Below, in pieces: positions 29,002 to 40,662 of a stretch of DNA of 64,000 nucleotides. Every line of letters starts with the position of its first letter. Position 1 is the first letter of the stretch. The notes beneath the pieces are model-generated. The model was given only the letters and a program-made list of their open reading frames with translations, did no database searches and was not told the origin of the DNA. Source of the stretch: Nymphalis io. Lineage: Eukaryota; Arthropoda; Insecta; Lepidoptera; Nymphalidae. A program made the translations under genes and the position numbers. The stretch is from the NCBI RefSeq assembly GCF_905147045.1, contig NC_065906.1, positions 8,432,001-8,496,000 of the forward strand. The letters run 5' to 3'.

Positions 29002-30955
29002 TGCTCACAGTAAATCTATAATCACTCGCCGTTATTTTTTTGCGTCCTTGCCCTTTAAATGTTGGATATACTGGTGTTATCGTTAATTTTGCGAAAATTT
29101 ACAGACTTAGGAACTCGCAATGTTTAAGCTAAAGGGAGTTTGAACCTTGCTGAGGTTTGTATTTACTGGAATTTGAACTAATTGAAAAAAAAAAAATTGC
29201 TACTTACGCAGAGTATTTTTCTTGGGAAATAAAAGTTGTAGAAGATTTCTGAGTAACTGTAAAAAGTAAAATAACCACTTAAATGACCCACTGCTGGGCT
29301 AGGTAGGCGACCTTTTCTTTATACGGAAATTCGCGTGTAAACGCATTTCTGCAAATTGTTTTTACGTCAAATTTGCCAGTTCTTCTCGTCAGTAATATAC
29401 TCATCGGAAATGTTGATTATTTCTTAAATTTTTCTTCTATACCCTTTTGTCTTGTCAAACATCCTTAACGGTATATGGTGAAGCCATTTCTGTTTTATTA
29501 TTGGTTTAGAATACACATTCCATAACAGAACGTTTCATTTACAAGAGTGGCGAGGAATATATTTATTATTATTTATGTATTGAACATTAAAAACAATACA
29601 TAGGTATATAACATTTTTCCAAAATACAAGCTAGGCGGTTTTACTGTGATTGTCCAGTTAAATAGGTTAGTATAGTTATATTACCAATGTTGGTAACTAA
29701 ATACTACAGTAAAGGTTCGAGTATAAGTGATAAATTTGAAACTTTATTAATTTCACCTAAGTTTATCTACTACGTCGCAACCCTTTTCAAGTAACTATCC
29801 TTTGTACTTAGTAGAGGTAAATGAGGTGTTTCTATACTGGATTATATAAACATATTTTTTTTTTTAAATGATTTAATTACACATACGTATTGGTATCATA
29901 TTAAGGAGTAGCATTGCTACCATACCATACCATACTATAATTATTGATAATCTAGCTACTCGTATATCGAGAAATAGTGAAATGTATTTGATTTTCATAC
30001 CATATGACAGACGAAACTAGTATATTTTGCTTGGTTACCTACAAGTAATCAGGACTTATTTCAAGCCCGTCGATTCACTTATTCTACAAACAGGAATACT
30101 TTGTATTGCCAATGTGCCAGTGTGCATTAAAAGACACAAGAAACAACACCATTTCAGTAATACTGTAGCCCCCATGGTTGGTGACGTATTAACGATGTAC
30201 GCAGATGACGCATTAAGGAATGGTAATTGTTTCTTATAGTGTCAGTCAATTGAATATGGAGATCTGATATAGAGAATTCTTATAAAATTTGCTAAAGTCG
30301 ACTTGTTAAAAAAGGCCTTGTGAAATGGAAAACATAATTGTTTAATTAAGTTATATAAACGTGATGGAAAAATCAGCGTTAGACATCCGGCTTCAAATTA
30401 TATTATATTACTCTCAATAAAAATAACGTTCGTAATTTTACAGATTTTTTAAAATAACTACTGTACTGCTAGTTAATGGTCCCTTGGAAGGGTGATTAAA
30501 CTAGGACGAGGCTGCATGCTTTTTAATCTGTACAATATTATAGACAAAATTATATTTGAAGTTAGTATTTAATGCAAGATATGTAATTCTAATTACGAAG
30601 CTAGCCGATGGTAGTTGACTAATTACACAAGTAACTTAATCACGTAAAGTTACGATTTAAGAATGTAAGAACCTAATTGCGTATTGATACATAAGCGCTA
30701 AGCTTAAAGCGGATTAAACATAATATCGCACTGTGAACGAATGTTTACCGTTAAGGGATGTTAGTTATTTATGAGCGTGTTATATTGCTGATTGCGATAG
30801 GGTTTGTTTACGCAAATTTGATGTCATAGAAATATAATGCTTGTACATTAATTTACGTTATCTATGTACAATATACATTGACATATTCGTTTTATTTTTA
30901 TATATGTATATATTTTTTATTTTACAGTGCTGATGATTAATTTACAACATAAATA
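29002..30955. other. AT-rich intergenic stretch without recognised genes
   Basis: A 20-bp piece near 29285 (GACCCACTGCTGGGCTA) resembles the SINE A 3' end. Otherwise I see no coding exon, RNA gene or transposon end. Short ORFs here have no recognisable motif. Confidence 0.5.
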
Positions 30956-30969
30956 GGACGTGATCTGGG

Positions 30970-31653
30970 GTAGACTAACTACGCCGCTCGGCTACCGGGG
31001 CCAGGGTCGTCGAACAGCCGCGGGCCCACAAGGAGCACTTGGCGAAGTCGGCCGATCGACTCCGCACTGCCCTTGATGGTGTCGCCAGCGTCGCCCAGCC
31101 GGTGAAGAGAGCGGACTTTAAGGTGACGGGGCTCGACGACTCCGTCACCCCGGAGCGGCTGGTCGCAGCTGTCGAACGTGAGGGGGTCTGTTCCCCTGAC
31201 TCGTTCAAGTACGGAGCGGTACAACGTGGACCGAGCTTTATGGGGATGGTCCGTATTACATGTCCCCACACGGCAGCAAGAAAGCTGGCCAATGCCGGTC
31301 GCCTTCTCGTCGGGTGGAGTTCGGCCAAGGTCACGCTCCAGGAGCAGCGACCGATGCGCTGCTTCGGGTGCATGGGCTTCGTACACACGAGGGTGCTCTG
31401 CCCCTCGAAGAAGGAAAGGGGAAGCCTCTGCTACCGCTGTGGCTCCGACGGCCACAAATCGTCGGGCTGTACGGGCAAGCTTCGCTGCGCGGTTTGCGCA
31501 GAGGCCGGCAAACCTTCTGGGCACATGATCGGGGCGCGGGACTGCAGGCCCCCCGTCACGAAAGGGAAAGTGGTCCCCGGTACCCGAACAACTCCCACGT
31601 CGGACAAAGGAGGCCGTCAGGCAACTGAGGAAGCTAATACTCAAACAAAATGA
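30970..31653 (+). pseudogene. R1-clade LINE ORF1 (gag-like), 5' truncated
   Basis: The frame is open from about 30.97 kb with no ATG at its beginning (the first apparent start, at 31039, is TTG), so the N-terminus is lost. It has an RRM-like segment (FKVTGLDDSVTPERL...PSFMGMVRITCP) and then three zinc knuckles typical of R1-clade ORF1. These are CFGCMGFVHTRVLC and CYRCGSDGHKSSGC (both CX2CX4HX4C), then a variant beginning CAVCAEAGKPSGH. Such proteins bind LINE RNA in a ribonucleoprotein. High GC sets it off sharply from the flanks. It ends TGA at 31651-31653, overlapping the next ORF. Confidence 0.85.
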
Positions 31654-32015
31654 GTACACCAAGTATAAGGTTCTCGGTCCTCTCGAGAAGCGGAACGGGT
31701 CCACCCCTTTCACTCGTCGAGAGGGGCTCGGGCTACATTTTGGCGGGATGGGGGGAGTATGTGGTCGTCGGAACGTACTTCTCCCCCAACCGCAGCCTCG
31801 CTGAGTTCGAGACTTATCTCGGCTCGGTCAAAACTGCGGTAGCCAGGCAGCCGCCGAAATCTACCCTGGTTCTCGGTGACTTAAACGCGAGGTCGCGTAT
31901 CTGGGGCAACCCCGCCACGAATGGTAGCACGCAGAGTGTTGAACTGGAGAGTAGAGGAGGAGGTGGAGACTCCGTCGGATCACCTATTTTTGCGGGGGCA
32001 AATGTCTATGGATGA
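31650..32015 (+). pseudogene. R1-clade LINE ORF2 start: endonuclease fragment
   Basis: The ATG overlaps the ORF1 stop as ATGA, a usual coupling in R1-clade elements. Readable endonuclease pieces are GGWGEYVVVGTYFSPNRSL (approximate) and LVLGDLNARSRIWGN. The usual N-terminal endonuclease motif before this is missing through internal deletion, and the ORF ends after about 121 codons without reverse transcriptase. Sequence at 31.99-32.06 kb, with GAGGCCATTTACCACTGCC, may be the 3' end of the element. The copy is therefore a dead, internally deleted fragment. Confidence 0.75.
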
Positions 32016-32918
32016 TTTCACTTACTATGAGGCCATTTACCACTGCCTATCTGTTTGAAAAAAATTATCATCAAGGCATTTAAAATAAAGAGTGATGTCA
32101 TTGATTTAATGAAAACATATGTGTCTTATGTGTCTGAATATAAAATTATCTGTCATTATTTAGCTACTTTTACGTTTTCAATGCATATATTAACATTTGT
32201 ATGATTGTATATAAATATATGTCAAAACATTCTCTAAGCTAAATGTATTGAACAGGACTTGCTCACACAGATAGTGATATTATAATGAAATAAAGAAACT
32301 TTTTTATTGTACACTATAGAAATAAACGAATAATTACTATTTGAATCTGTTTTTCTGACTGTCTGGCTGATTTTCAAATGGTACGTTTATCTCGGAAATT
32401 ATGCAATTAATTACATAAACACCAAATAAACACAAAATGTGTTTTTAAAAAATAAAATTAAAAGAAAAAATATCTGTAATATTAAAAAAATTAAATAATA
32501 CAATAAAACGATATTTATTAAAGATGTAAAGCTTAAGTATTATGCTTAGTTCATGTTTACTCAATGATAAGATTAATTTATTTGAAATGTCAGGGGAAAA
32601 TACACTTTATTGTAAGGAAACAAAGCTTAAATCGATCACTATCACAATGGTACAATGAGCTTATGGGACTCGGATCTATGTCCGGTGTTAAGTATTAACA
32701 TGCATGAGAATGTTTGTTGGTTCGTTTTAAGCCTAATGGCATTTTCTTGTAATCTTGTTACAAAACTATTATAAAGGTGCTTACACATCTAAGGCAGCTC
32801 ATGGTCGGGGTTCACTCATGCTCAGACGCGATTGGAACTTGGAAAATGGAACTCCACGCGGTATGTGTGGTTTGTCGGCTTTTTAACAGTACTCAAAAAT
32901 TCTTCGGCCTATGTAGTT

Positions 32919-33143
32919 CGAGTATTATGGACTTTTCGTAGTTTTTTACTTCGGTATTTATTTTCCATGATGTAGAAATTAGTCTCAGTTTTAGTTCCCT
33001 TTCAAAACTGATTTCGCGGTATAAAATAACAACGAGTATTATGGACTTTTCGTAGTTTACTTCGGTATTTATTTTCCATGATGTAGAAATTAGTCTCAGT
33101 TTTAGTTCCCTTTCAAAACTGATTTCGCGGTATAAAATAACAA
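32919..33143. repeat. Tandem duplication of a ~112-bp unit (two copies)
   Basis: Unit 1 is 32919-33032 and unit 2 is 33033-33143. They are almost identical apart from a 3-nt length change in a T-run (GTTTTTTAC against GTTTAC). The unit is not a recognised transposon. The flanks from 32.06 to 32.9 kb hold no gene I can support. Confidence 0.88.
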
Positions 33144-33344
33144 CGTGAAGACTTTTACCTTCATTCAACATCGTCGCAGTTTGTTCATATTATGTAAAAG
33201 TAATTTTAGCAGTTTATTAATTAATTATTTTATTGGTAACACTAAAGTTTATCAATAGCTACCGTACAAAAAAAAATCGATTGACACATAGAGAAAAAAA
33301 AAATGAACTGTTTTTCACTTTGCCTATTTATGTATATATTACTG

Positions 33345-33662
33345 GCTAAGCTTGAACATCCCGGCTTCGCGCCGAATGAATACGACTCTACATAAGTTTA
33401 TATCGTAATATTATACATATAACTCTATTGGCTTCCGTGGTCAACGCCAATAAAGCTCCCAGTCGGCATAATTTTTTCTGACGTCATATTTCAGCCATTT
33501 AACACAAAACATTGACGAAGTGCACAACTAAGCCTTCCTCATCACTCACTTGATCGATTAGTGAAAAACATATGAAAATTCGTTCGGTACTGTTTGATTT
33601 TATCGCGTTCAGACAGACAGACAGATGCGGCTGGGATACTTTCTTTTATAATATTATAAACA
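33345..33662 (-). repeat. Helitron-like nonautonomous element fragment (inverted)
   Basis: It begins with a CCCGGCTTCGCGCC inverted 3' hairpin-like end and finishes with CAGACAGACAGACAG and TTATAATATTATAA. This is the reverse of the CTAATATTATAAA...TCTGTC...GCGGGCGAAGCCGC units common in Lepidoptera (Lep1-type). Middle portions are diverged. Confidence 0.55.
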
Positions 33663-34554
33663 AAACAAAATGAATTTTATTACATTTATTGGAAAATATA
33701 AGAATTAATACTTTTATTAAAATCTGGTTTATAAATTATTATTATAAAAATTATATTAGTGATACGCCTGACCGTATTTCGCGCTGCCTCCCGCCAAAAG
33801 TGTATTACTTTTTAAAAACAATTTGACAGCTTGACGTATGACGTTCGGAAAGATTGACTTATTCTGCTTATAATATTATTATGAAGTGATAAAGATTCTA
33901 ATTATTTAATTTTCTTGTTAATTCTAAGTATTATCTAGCTAGCTACTATCAAATAGGTTTTTATCACTTTAATAATTGATATGCATGATAACGTTGGAAA
34001 AATAAAATGGGATTAACCATCAGGTTATTTTATCACGTAAGCCCATTTTATTTTTGTTGTTTACTTGATAGTAAACATTCAATATGTGCAAAATCTATAT
34101 TAATTCAGTACAGGGTCACGATAGTTATTATTTCAGGATACAGGATGTATATAGGGTACAAAATATGACAAGAAACCAACCCCGAGGTTATTATTTTAAA
34201 GCGTGTGATTAATAAACCTCAATAAAAAATATTAAAATACATCGAAAATATATGAGAGAACAAACGCACGTTGTTATGGATGCAACGTATTTATCCACAC
34301 GAATATGCACTCATTTAGTTAAAATAAATATTTGTGACGTTGTAATATTTCAATTCAAATGTCTTTTGACTTATATCCCGATGGGCAACCATACCATTAA
34401 ATATATATTTGTATCTATAAATTTTAATATATTTTAATCGTGGCTGAAAGAGTTTTGACATATCTGTCATTTAAACAAAACTTTAAATAAGTATTACTCT
34501 CACATGAAGATTGGTTCTCAAATGAAACCTCTTAGGAATATACGGTATACTTGC

Positions 34555-34870
34555 ATTAGTCTCGATCGTATAGACGGCCCTGAGGAGGACGGCAACCGGA
34601 ATGGCCTCTCGCTGCCGTACGCACAACCGATGAGTGCGGGGGGGGGGGCGAGATTACCTTCGTCCCCTGAGGAGAGCTCCGCCGAGCTACGAGCGGAGCA
34701 CAGCACGGGACAGGCCACGGATGCGTAATATCAACACGATCCCGCTGCCTCTCCGATCCGTGCTAAGGACGGCCATCGCAGTGGATTTAGTGGGTAAGAA
34801 TCCTACATAACCCGGTTCCACTCCCATCGGACCCGGTACCTTTCTGAAGGTTTCCACTGCAAGAAAAAAA
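34555..34870. repeat. GC-rich interspersed repeat family E, copy 2
   Basis: It shares GACGGCCCTGAGGAG, AGCTCCGCCGAG, GAGCACAGCACGGGA and TATCAACACGATCCCGC with the 25.43-25.74 kb copy. It extends further 3' (CATCGGACCCGGTACCTTTC). A G-run near 34.64 kb differs between copies. No protein function is proposed. Confidence 0.65.
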
Positions 34871-34989
34871 AGTAATTATCCGTATTATTCAAGAAACACT
34901 GTCAAATAATACTGTCAGTTTGACAATAATTTGACAAAATAAAAAATGACACATTATTAAATATATTTTCTATATTGTCTTGTAGTCTG

Positions 34990-35162
34990 CACAGACTTGA
35001 CAGATAGATCTTATTCAGCAGAATTACAGTGAAATTAGATAAATGTGGGTTGCCTTACTATTTCCTTACCGAACATGAGATGAATTTTACACACAAATTA
35101 AGCACGCGATTATCATTAAGGATTTACGCATTATGTCCTACTGGGCCATATCGGTTACTTCT
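34990..35162 (-). mobile_element. Degenerate SINE family A copy
   Basis: Inverted segments matching the family are AGCAGAATTACAGTGAAATTAG, CATGAGATGAATTTTACAC, AAATTAAGCAC and CTACTGGGCCATATCGG. The box-B region is deleted. Old and diverged. Confidence 0.7.
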
Positions 35163-35525
35163 AAACTATTTGTAAGTCACAATAAAATAAACTAGTATGA
35201 GTCGACTTGGGAAGGCCCAGTGCGTTCATTGATCGCAACGCTACATTATACAAGGTCTGTAACGCAACACAATAGTCATGACACAAATTTCAAATCCGGT
35301 CTATTCATCCTCCTCCTCAGTCGTAATCAACCAATCACGAGATCACGCCCTGACGTACGTTTAAAACTAGGAAAGGTCTAGAATTTTTCCTATTAGATAT
35401 GGGATAGGTGTGTTAATTAGTCTAATCAAGATTAACTAATGACTAGTTTTTACACTTCATTACAAATTGCCTTTACAAATGGTCAAACTAGTAGTAGTTG
35501 AATAGAAGTTGCCTTGATTCTATTT

Positions 35526-35832
35526 AATGATTTTTTTTTTTTTTATAGAATAGGAAGGTGGACGAGCATATGGGCCACCTGATGGTAAGTGGTCACCAAA
35601 CGCCCTTAGACATTGGCATTGTAAGAAATGTCAACCATCGCTTATAGCCAATGCGCCACCAACCTTGGGAACTAAGATTTTATGTCCCTTGTGCCTGTAA
35701 TTACACTGGCTCACTCACCCTTCAAACCGGAACACAACAATATCAAGTATTGCTGTTTTGCGGTAGAATATCTGATGAGTGGGTGGTACCTACCCAGACG
35801 GGCTTGCACAAAGCCCTACCACCAGTAACATT
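35526..35832 (+). repeat. Interspersed repeat family D, copy 1
   Basis: It starts with a T-run followed by ATAGAATAGGAAGGTGGACG. It continues with GGGCCACCTGATGGTAAGTG, ATGCGCCACCAACCTTGGGA and TGATGAGTGGGTGGTACCTA, and ends GCCCTACCACCAGTAAC. It is nearly identical to the copy at 63.49-63.78 kb. It may be the 3' end of a LINE or a SINE-like unit. It encodes only chance ORFs. Confidence 0.8.
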
Positions 35833-36014
35833 GTAACATTGTCACGTGTCGGGATAACAACCGGGACCGAGAGAGATGATGATGATGTACTGTTCTGTGT
35901 GGTATATATTATAGGGCACAGGTTTGTGCGTAAACACAAGTATACTCTTAATTTTCTCATTCATTATCATAATCCGATGGGATTCGACTCGATTGTCGAA
36001 AGAAAGAGTTTAGG

Positions 36015-36195
36015 TGCAGTACTAATGACTACGTGCTTTCCGAGGACCTGGAGTGTAAATAATGCTAACTTCAAGACAACGCGCATTTACTGAGAATGTC
36101 TGACAGAAAAAAATCAATAATTACCTTTAGTATTTACCTGGCCTCTAGATTTAAACCCTGGATCTCGGGTCCTAAAAAAGGAATGAGTTACCATT
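36015..36195 (-). mobile_element. Degenerate SINE family B copy
   Basis: Inverted family B marks are ACGTGCTTTCCGAGGACCTG, TCTGACAGAAAAAAATC and a decayed box B region (GATTTAAACCCTGGATCTCG). The orientation is minus. Confidence 0.6.
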
Positions 36196-36344
36196 CACAG
36201 CTTAGAGTGCCCCACGCTTATTATTTATACGGAGACAAATATCATCTCACACATAAATGAAAAAAACTTTATTTTTAAAAGGAAGGTAACAGACTAAAAG
36301 TAAAGAAGGTAAAAGACTATAGTTACTTTTTGTGGATTATTCAT

Positions 36345-36625
36345 TTTTTTTATAGAATAGAAAGGCGGACGAGCATATGGGCCACCTGATGGTAAGTGGT
36401 CACCAACTCCTATAGACAACGTTAACCATCGCTTACATCACCAATGCGCCACCAACCTTGGGAACTAAGATGTTTTGTCCCTTGTGCCTGTAATTACACT
36501 GGCTCACATACCCTTCAAACTAGAACATAACAATACCAAGTACTGCTGTTTTGCGGTGGAATATCTGATGAGTGGGTGGTACTTACACAGACGAGCTTGT
36601 ACAAAGCTCTACCACAAGCAATAAT
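36345..36625 (+). repeat. Interspersed repeat family D, copy 2
   Basis: It has the same order of blocks as copy 1, with small deletions (about 20 bp missing near 36415) and scattered substitutions. It lies only 0.5 kb from copy 1 in the same orientation. Confidence 0.75.
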
Positions 36626-36639
36626 AAATTAAATATTCA

Positions 36640-38485
36640 TAATTGGCCGTGCATACAAATATTTATGCGAATTGCAAAAACCCCGTCATAGACACATTAC
36701 CATTGTTTTGTAATGTTACATAACTTTGCTTAAGCGGAAAGGTCAGGAATTTCCTAATAATATGTCTATCTAGTCATTGCTAAGTTAATTCTATAAGGCA
36801 AGGTCTGCATTTCAATATTATAGCAGGACACATAAATCCGGTGTATTTTCCCAACAGAATGTTCACAGAAATCTATGACATACATACATCTTATTTTTGA
36901 AGTTGTATATACTTTCATTGAAAACAAAAGTTTATATCCGATCGTTTTAATTTTCAAGGTTCATTATAGAATTTAAATTATATTAATTCACTTACTACAA
37001 ATTAGTATGAAAGGATGATTAGTATGTAAATTATATTATACTAGGATACTTTTCGAGATTAACATACTAAATCTTTACTTACTTATAAAATCGTTTGTCC
37101 TGGCTTACTATCTATTAACGCACAGCCAGGACTACTAAGTCGAAAAAGCTGAAACTTAGAATATAAGTTATTATGAGATAAGTCTGTTATGAAAATATAT
37201 ATTAAAATTGCAACATTAAGAGGGAAATAGGAGGGGGTAACTTTGTATAAATTATACTCGTATGAAGCCGATAATAGAGAAGAAGTATTTTGCAACCACA
37301 CACGTTAACGGCATTAATTGTGACGTCATAGTCATATGGCGAAAATTGGAACGCAGGCGATAGCCATTTGTTTATTGGTAAAAGTAATTTGGGACACAAA
37401 ACTATTCAAGGATTACTTTTGTTTCATTAGTTACGTGATTCAACTTCGAAACGCTCGATGTCCATTCAACGCCACGGCACATCACAAGGCCAGAAACGCA
37501 ATGAAAATCATGACATAAATTTCAAATCCGCATTATTTGCCCGCAGTGTTGTACGAAATATCATTTGTGCAACAAAGGAGTTTTCTCTTTATTTTATCCA
37601 ATGTCGGTTTAACTGATCGTTGTGTTTGTATAAATTAACAACAATATATTCATTATATTGTTAATGCGAAATTTGCGAGTCGTATTGGCGTACCAAAGGT
37701 TCCGTACAAACTTCCTACAAGTTAGTATGGAATGTATGTAATTAGTTCGTCCATCACGCGAATATGTTAAAAATATATAATAACACAAATAATCAATAAA
37801 TCTTATTACTTAATAAAAGAAAACTTTTTGTATAAATATGTGTGGATTTAAGAACAGGTTAAAAAATACTTGTGATTTGAATTATACCTATATACTTAGT
37901 ATATAGACACAAAAAAATTTGAACGAACTTGTATTAAAAAACAATGACATCAAAATATTTATTGCATTGTAAATTATTTTATACGATTGCACACCTTGGG
38001 AATGCCTCCGCCTCGCCTCCAGATAATTTAATTTTAGTATTGCTGTCAAACCTATAACTGAAATCGATTTTTGACAATGAATAAGCAAGTGTTGGGCTGC
38101 TGTATCGAATAATGATTTTATAAAAATAATTATTTATTACAAATGTAATATAGTTTCAGAATATTGTATAGTATAGTAACCGTCTGTCACTGTGCCACGG
38201 CTGAGCAATGATATTTTCTCCTCCTGAAGAAATGTAAAGAATTTCAAGCATCGCATGTATGTTCCTTCGTGATACAAGAGTATTGCCAGTATTATGTAGC
38301 TCTAGAAGATTCAATGATATAATATGTTAATTAATATAAAAATACTCCATTATGCTAGTAATAACATTAACTCTGAGACACTTCAAATCGAAAACAACAC
38401 ATACATGTAGTAAGTTTTGTTTGAATATGAAAACGCGTGTACTCCTCATTATTTAACGCAACGTGAGCGAATCAGGCTTGTCTTA
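36640..38485. other. AT-rich stretch without recognised genes
   Basis: I see no supported coding exon. A phrase near 37.50-37.54 kb (CATGACATAAATTTCAAATCCG) resembles 35.28-35.31 kb (CATGACACAAATTTCAAATCCG), which suggests a shared, unnamed repeat. Confidence 0.45.
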
Positions 38486-38490
38486 CGTAT

Positions 38491-38535
38491 GTGTTCCGTA
38501 ACTTTATTACGGAACACTGTAAACTCCTTACAGTG
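38491..38535. repeat. Two adjacent short perfect hairpins
   Basis: The first has 11-bp arms GTGTTCCGTAA and TTACGGAACAC (38491-38501 and 38507-38517), loop CTTTA. The second has 8-bp arms CACTGTAA and TTACAGTG (38515-38522 and 38528-38535), loop ACTCC, overlapping the first by three bases. Confidence 0.85.
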
Positions 38536-38873
38536 GGTTGAGCAAGCCAAGTTTATTTTCCGTAAATAGAAAAGGTTCCAGAGAAAATATTGCTTACCTT
38601 TTGAAAATAATGCCTTCTATTTTTAAATTCATTTATTCGTAAAAGAAACTAATTGAATATGTATAACCTGAGAACTGAATGCCAGGTTATTGAATTTATT
38701 GTTGTATGTTATTTTAGTATTTTTCGAAGGAGAATATTTTAAAAGTAGCGCTTTTTTTAATTTCAGTGTCCTGGCAAACACTAATTACACACAAAATTAA
38801 TCACTTTAAAAATTAGACGTGTTTTTAAAAAACATTACAATCATAAGTGTGGGTAGCAAAATAATAATCGCTA

Positions 38874-39017
38874 CTAATATTATAAATGCGAAAGTGAGTT
38901 TGTTTATTTGTTGCACTTTCACATCTTAACTTCTCAACCGAAATAGACAGGGTATATAAAACTTCCTCGCAGTAGCTGGCGAAACTACGTGAGAAGCCGC
39001 AGGCGGAAACTAGTAAA
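38874..39017 (+). repeat. Helitron-like nonautonomous unit (Lep1-type)
   Basis: It starts CTAATATTATAAATGCGAAA and ends GAGAAGCCGCAGGCGGAAAC followed by TAGTA, the CTAG-type end with a small GC-rich hairpin. Confidence 0.65.
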
Positions 39018-39572
39018 CACTATATATAACTACAATGTAAAGCTTTCGATTGTATACCTGCTTTAGATTCTTGTTTTATTGTAATACTTATGATTTTAAA
39101 ATTAAATTTAACAAATTATGTATTATTTAATTTATTTTGAGTTTTTTCATAAATAACTGTGTGGTCTCCGAGTCTCGTTCTTCGTCAATTTATTTATTTA
39201 TTTTCATAAGAAACACTATGGGCATGTTCACAATATTAATAATAAAAATTTACGATAATAGTAGGCTAATACAGTGTGATACACTATTACATAACAATGT
39301 TATTTTTTTGCGTAGATTCCGTAATTGATATGGTTTTATCCTGATCCCGTGGTTTAGTCTCGATGAGTAAGAAACAGACAGAAAGAAATTTTCACGTTTA
39401 CATTATTTTACTTGGAAGTGTTCAACTAACGTCTGGAAACCAGGTTAAAGGTTATTATTTAGCTGTATAAATATTTTGTTTTTGTTTTAATATTTTTTAT
39501 TTTATTGAATTTTTTATGTTTTGTTGTTTGTCAATATTAATATTATATATTTGTCAATATTAATATTATATT

Positions 39573-39860
39573 TTTATAATGACCGTTAGTGTAATGGGTA
39601 GAAAAGGAAACTATTGCGTAAGATTGTGGGTTCACGTCCAAGCAAGCTCCATTGTACTTTCATGTGATTAATTTTTTTATCTCGTTTTTGTGGTCAAGAA
39701 AACCATCATGTGAAAACCAGCAGATGTCGGTTGAAAAGCTGCTACATATCTATTCCATTAACCAGTATTACAGAAGCATGGTGGAATAAGCTCCAAGCCT
39801 TCTTAAAAAAGGGGAGGAAGCCTTATTTCAGCAGTGCGACATTTAGAGGCTGTTCCTTTA
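39573..39860 (+). mobile_element. Degenerate SINE family A copy
   Basis: It has a decayed head (GACCGTTAGTGTAATGGGTA), a box-B-like GTGGGTTCACGTCC, and a 3' portion with GCATGGTGGAATAAGCTCCA and TTCAGCAGTGCGACATTTAG. Diverged but colinear with the intact copies. Confidence 0.75.
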
Positions 39861-40192
39861 ATTTTCATACATATATAAAACAAAAATTTGTACACTTCGC
39901 CTCTATTCATCTCCAAGTCAGCTACCAAAAGGTTATCTGGAGTAGATCGCTCGTATTTTATAATAGTATTTTATCGTAGTGATCTAGAATCTACTTGTAT
40001 CTACTTTTGAAACAATTATTTTATCTTTTTATGTTATCCTATTCTTTGGCTTGCAATAAAGCATATTTATAGTATATTGTATTGTAAATGTAACTAATGT
40101 ATTTTTTTAAACACCTTGTTGTATCTCTATCCATATATCAGTAATTTATACATTATATGACAAATATAATATACATTATACATACATATGTA

Positions 40193-40211
40193 CTAACCTA
40201 ACCTAACCTAA
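40193..40211 (-). repeat. Short (TTAGG)n-like interstitial run
   Basis: Almost four units of CCTAA on the plus strand. TTAGG is the usual insect telomere repeat, but so short a run can arise by chance. Confidence 0.5.
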
Positions 40212-40476
40212 TTTTGTTTTTATTTTCGTAATAACGTGTCATAATATGTAATATAACTAGATATATTGGCATTACTTTCTTATTTTGCGAGACAAATTAC
40301 AGACTAATCATTTTCTCATCGGCCTTGAATATATCGTTACAAACTTCGCCAAGTCTACATGATACGTGTAAGCGGATAGGAAATTATAGCGCCCTAAATA
40401 GGGGATGAGTTGGCATCTGAGGTTGCCCGCACGCAATCGGGGCCACACCGCAATATGGAGCGATTTATACATCTAT

Positions 40477-40662
40477 TCTAATTATATAAATACGAAATTA
40501 AATCTGTCTGCTTGTTTCGTTCGTTCACGGTTAAACCATTGAACCGATTTTGATGACATTTGGAATGGAGCAAGCTTGAACCCCAAGAAAGGACATAGGC
40601 TAACTCCTATATACCTAACATCTGCCAAAACGCGGGCAAAGCCGCGGGCGAAAATTAGTATT
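40477..40662 (+). repeat. Helitron-like nonautonomous unit (Lep1-type)
   Basis: It has the full order: CTAATTATATAAATACGAAA, CTGTCTGCTTGTTTCG, GGAGCAAGCTTGAACCCCAA, and the terminus GCGGGCAAAGCCGCGGGCG followed by AAAATTAGTA. The GC-rich hairpin before the end is well preserved. Confidence 0.75.

Noticed and set aside
30027..30239. 70-codon plus-strand ORF
   Set aside because: No motif, no splice or promoter support, and length within chance expectation.
30979..31713. 244-codon minus-strand ORF over the R1 gag region
   Set aside because: It is the antisense shadow of the GC-rich gag frame. The plus strand has the zinc knuckles and the ATGA junction, while the minus frame has no recognisable motif.
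32893..33171. 92-codon ORF with an internal repeat
   Set aside because: The internal repeat is only the translated 112-bp tandem duplication, with no known motif and no codon-use support.
35651..35836. ORF of 61 codons repeated at 63604-63858
   Set aside because: It lies wholly within repeat family D and is conserved only through the repeat. Copy 2 does not keep it.
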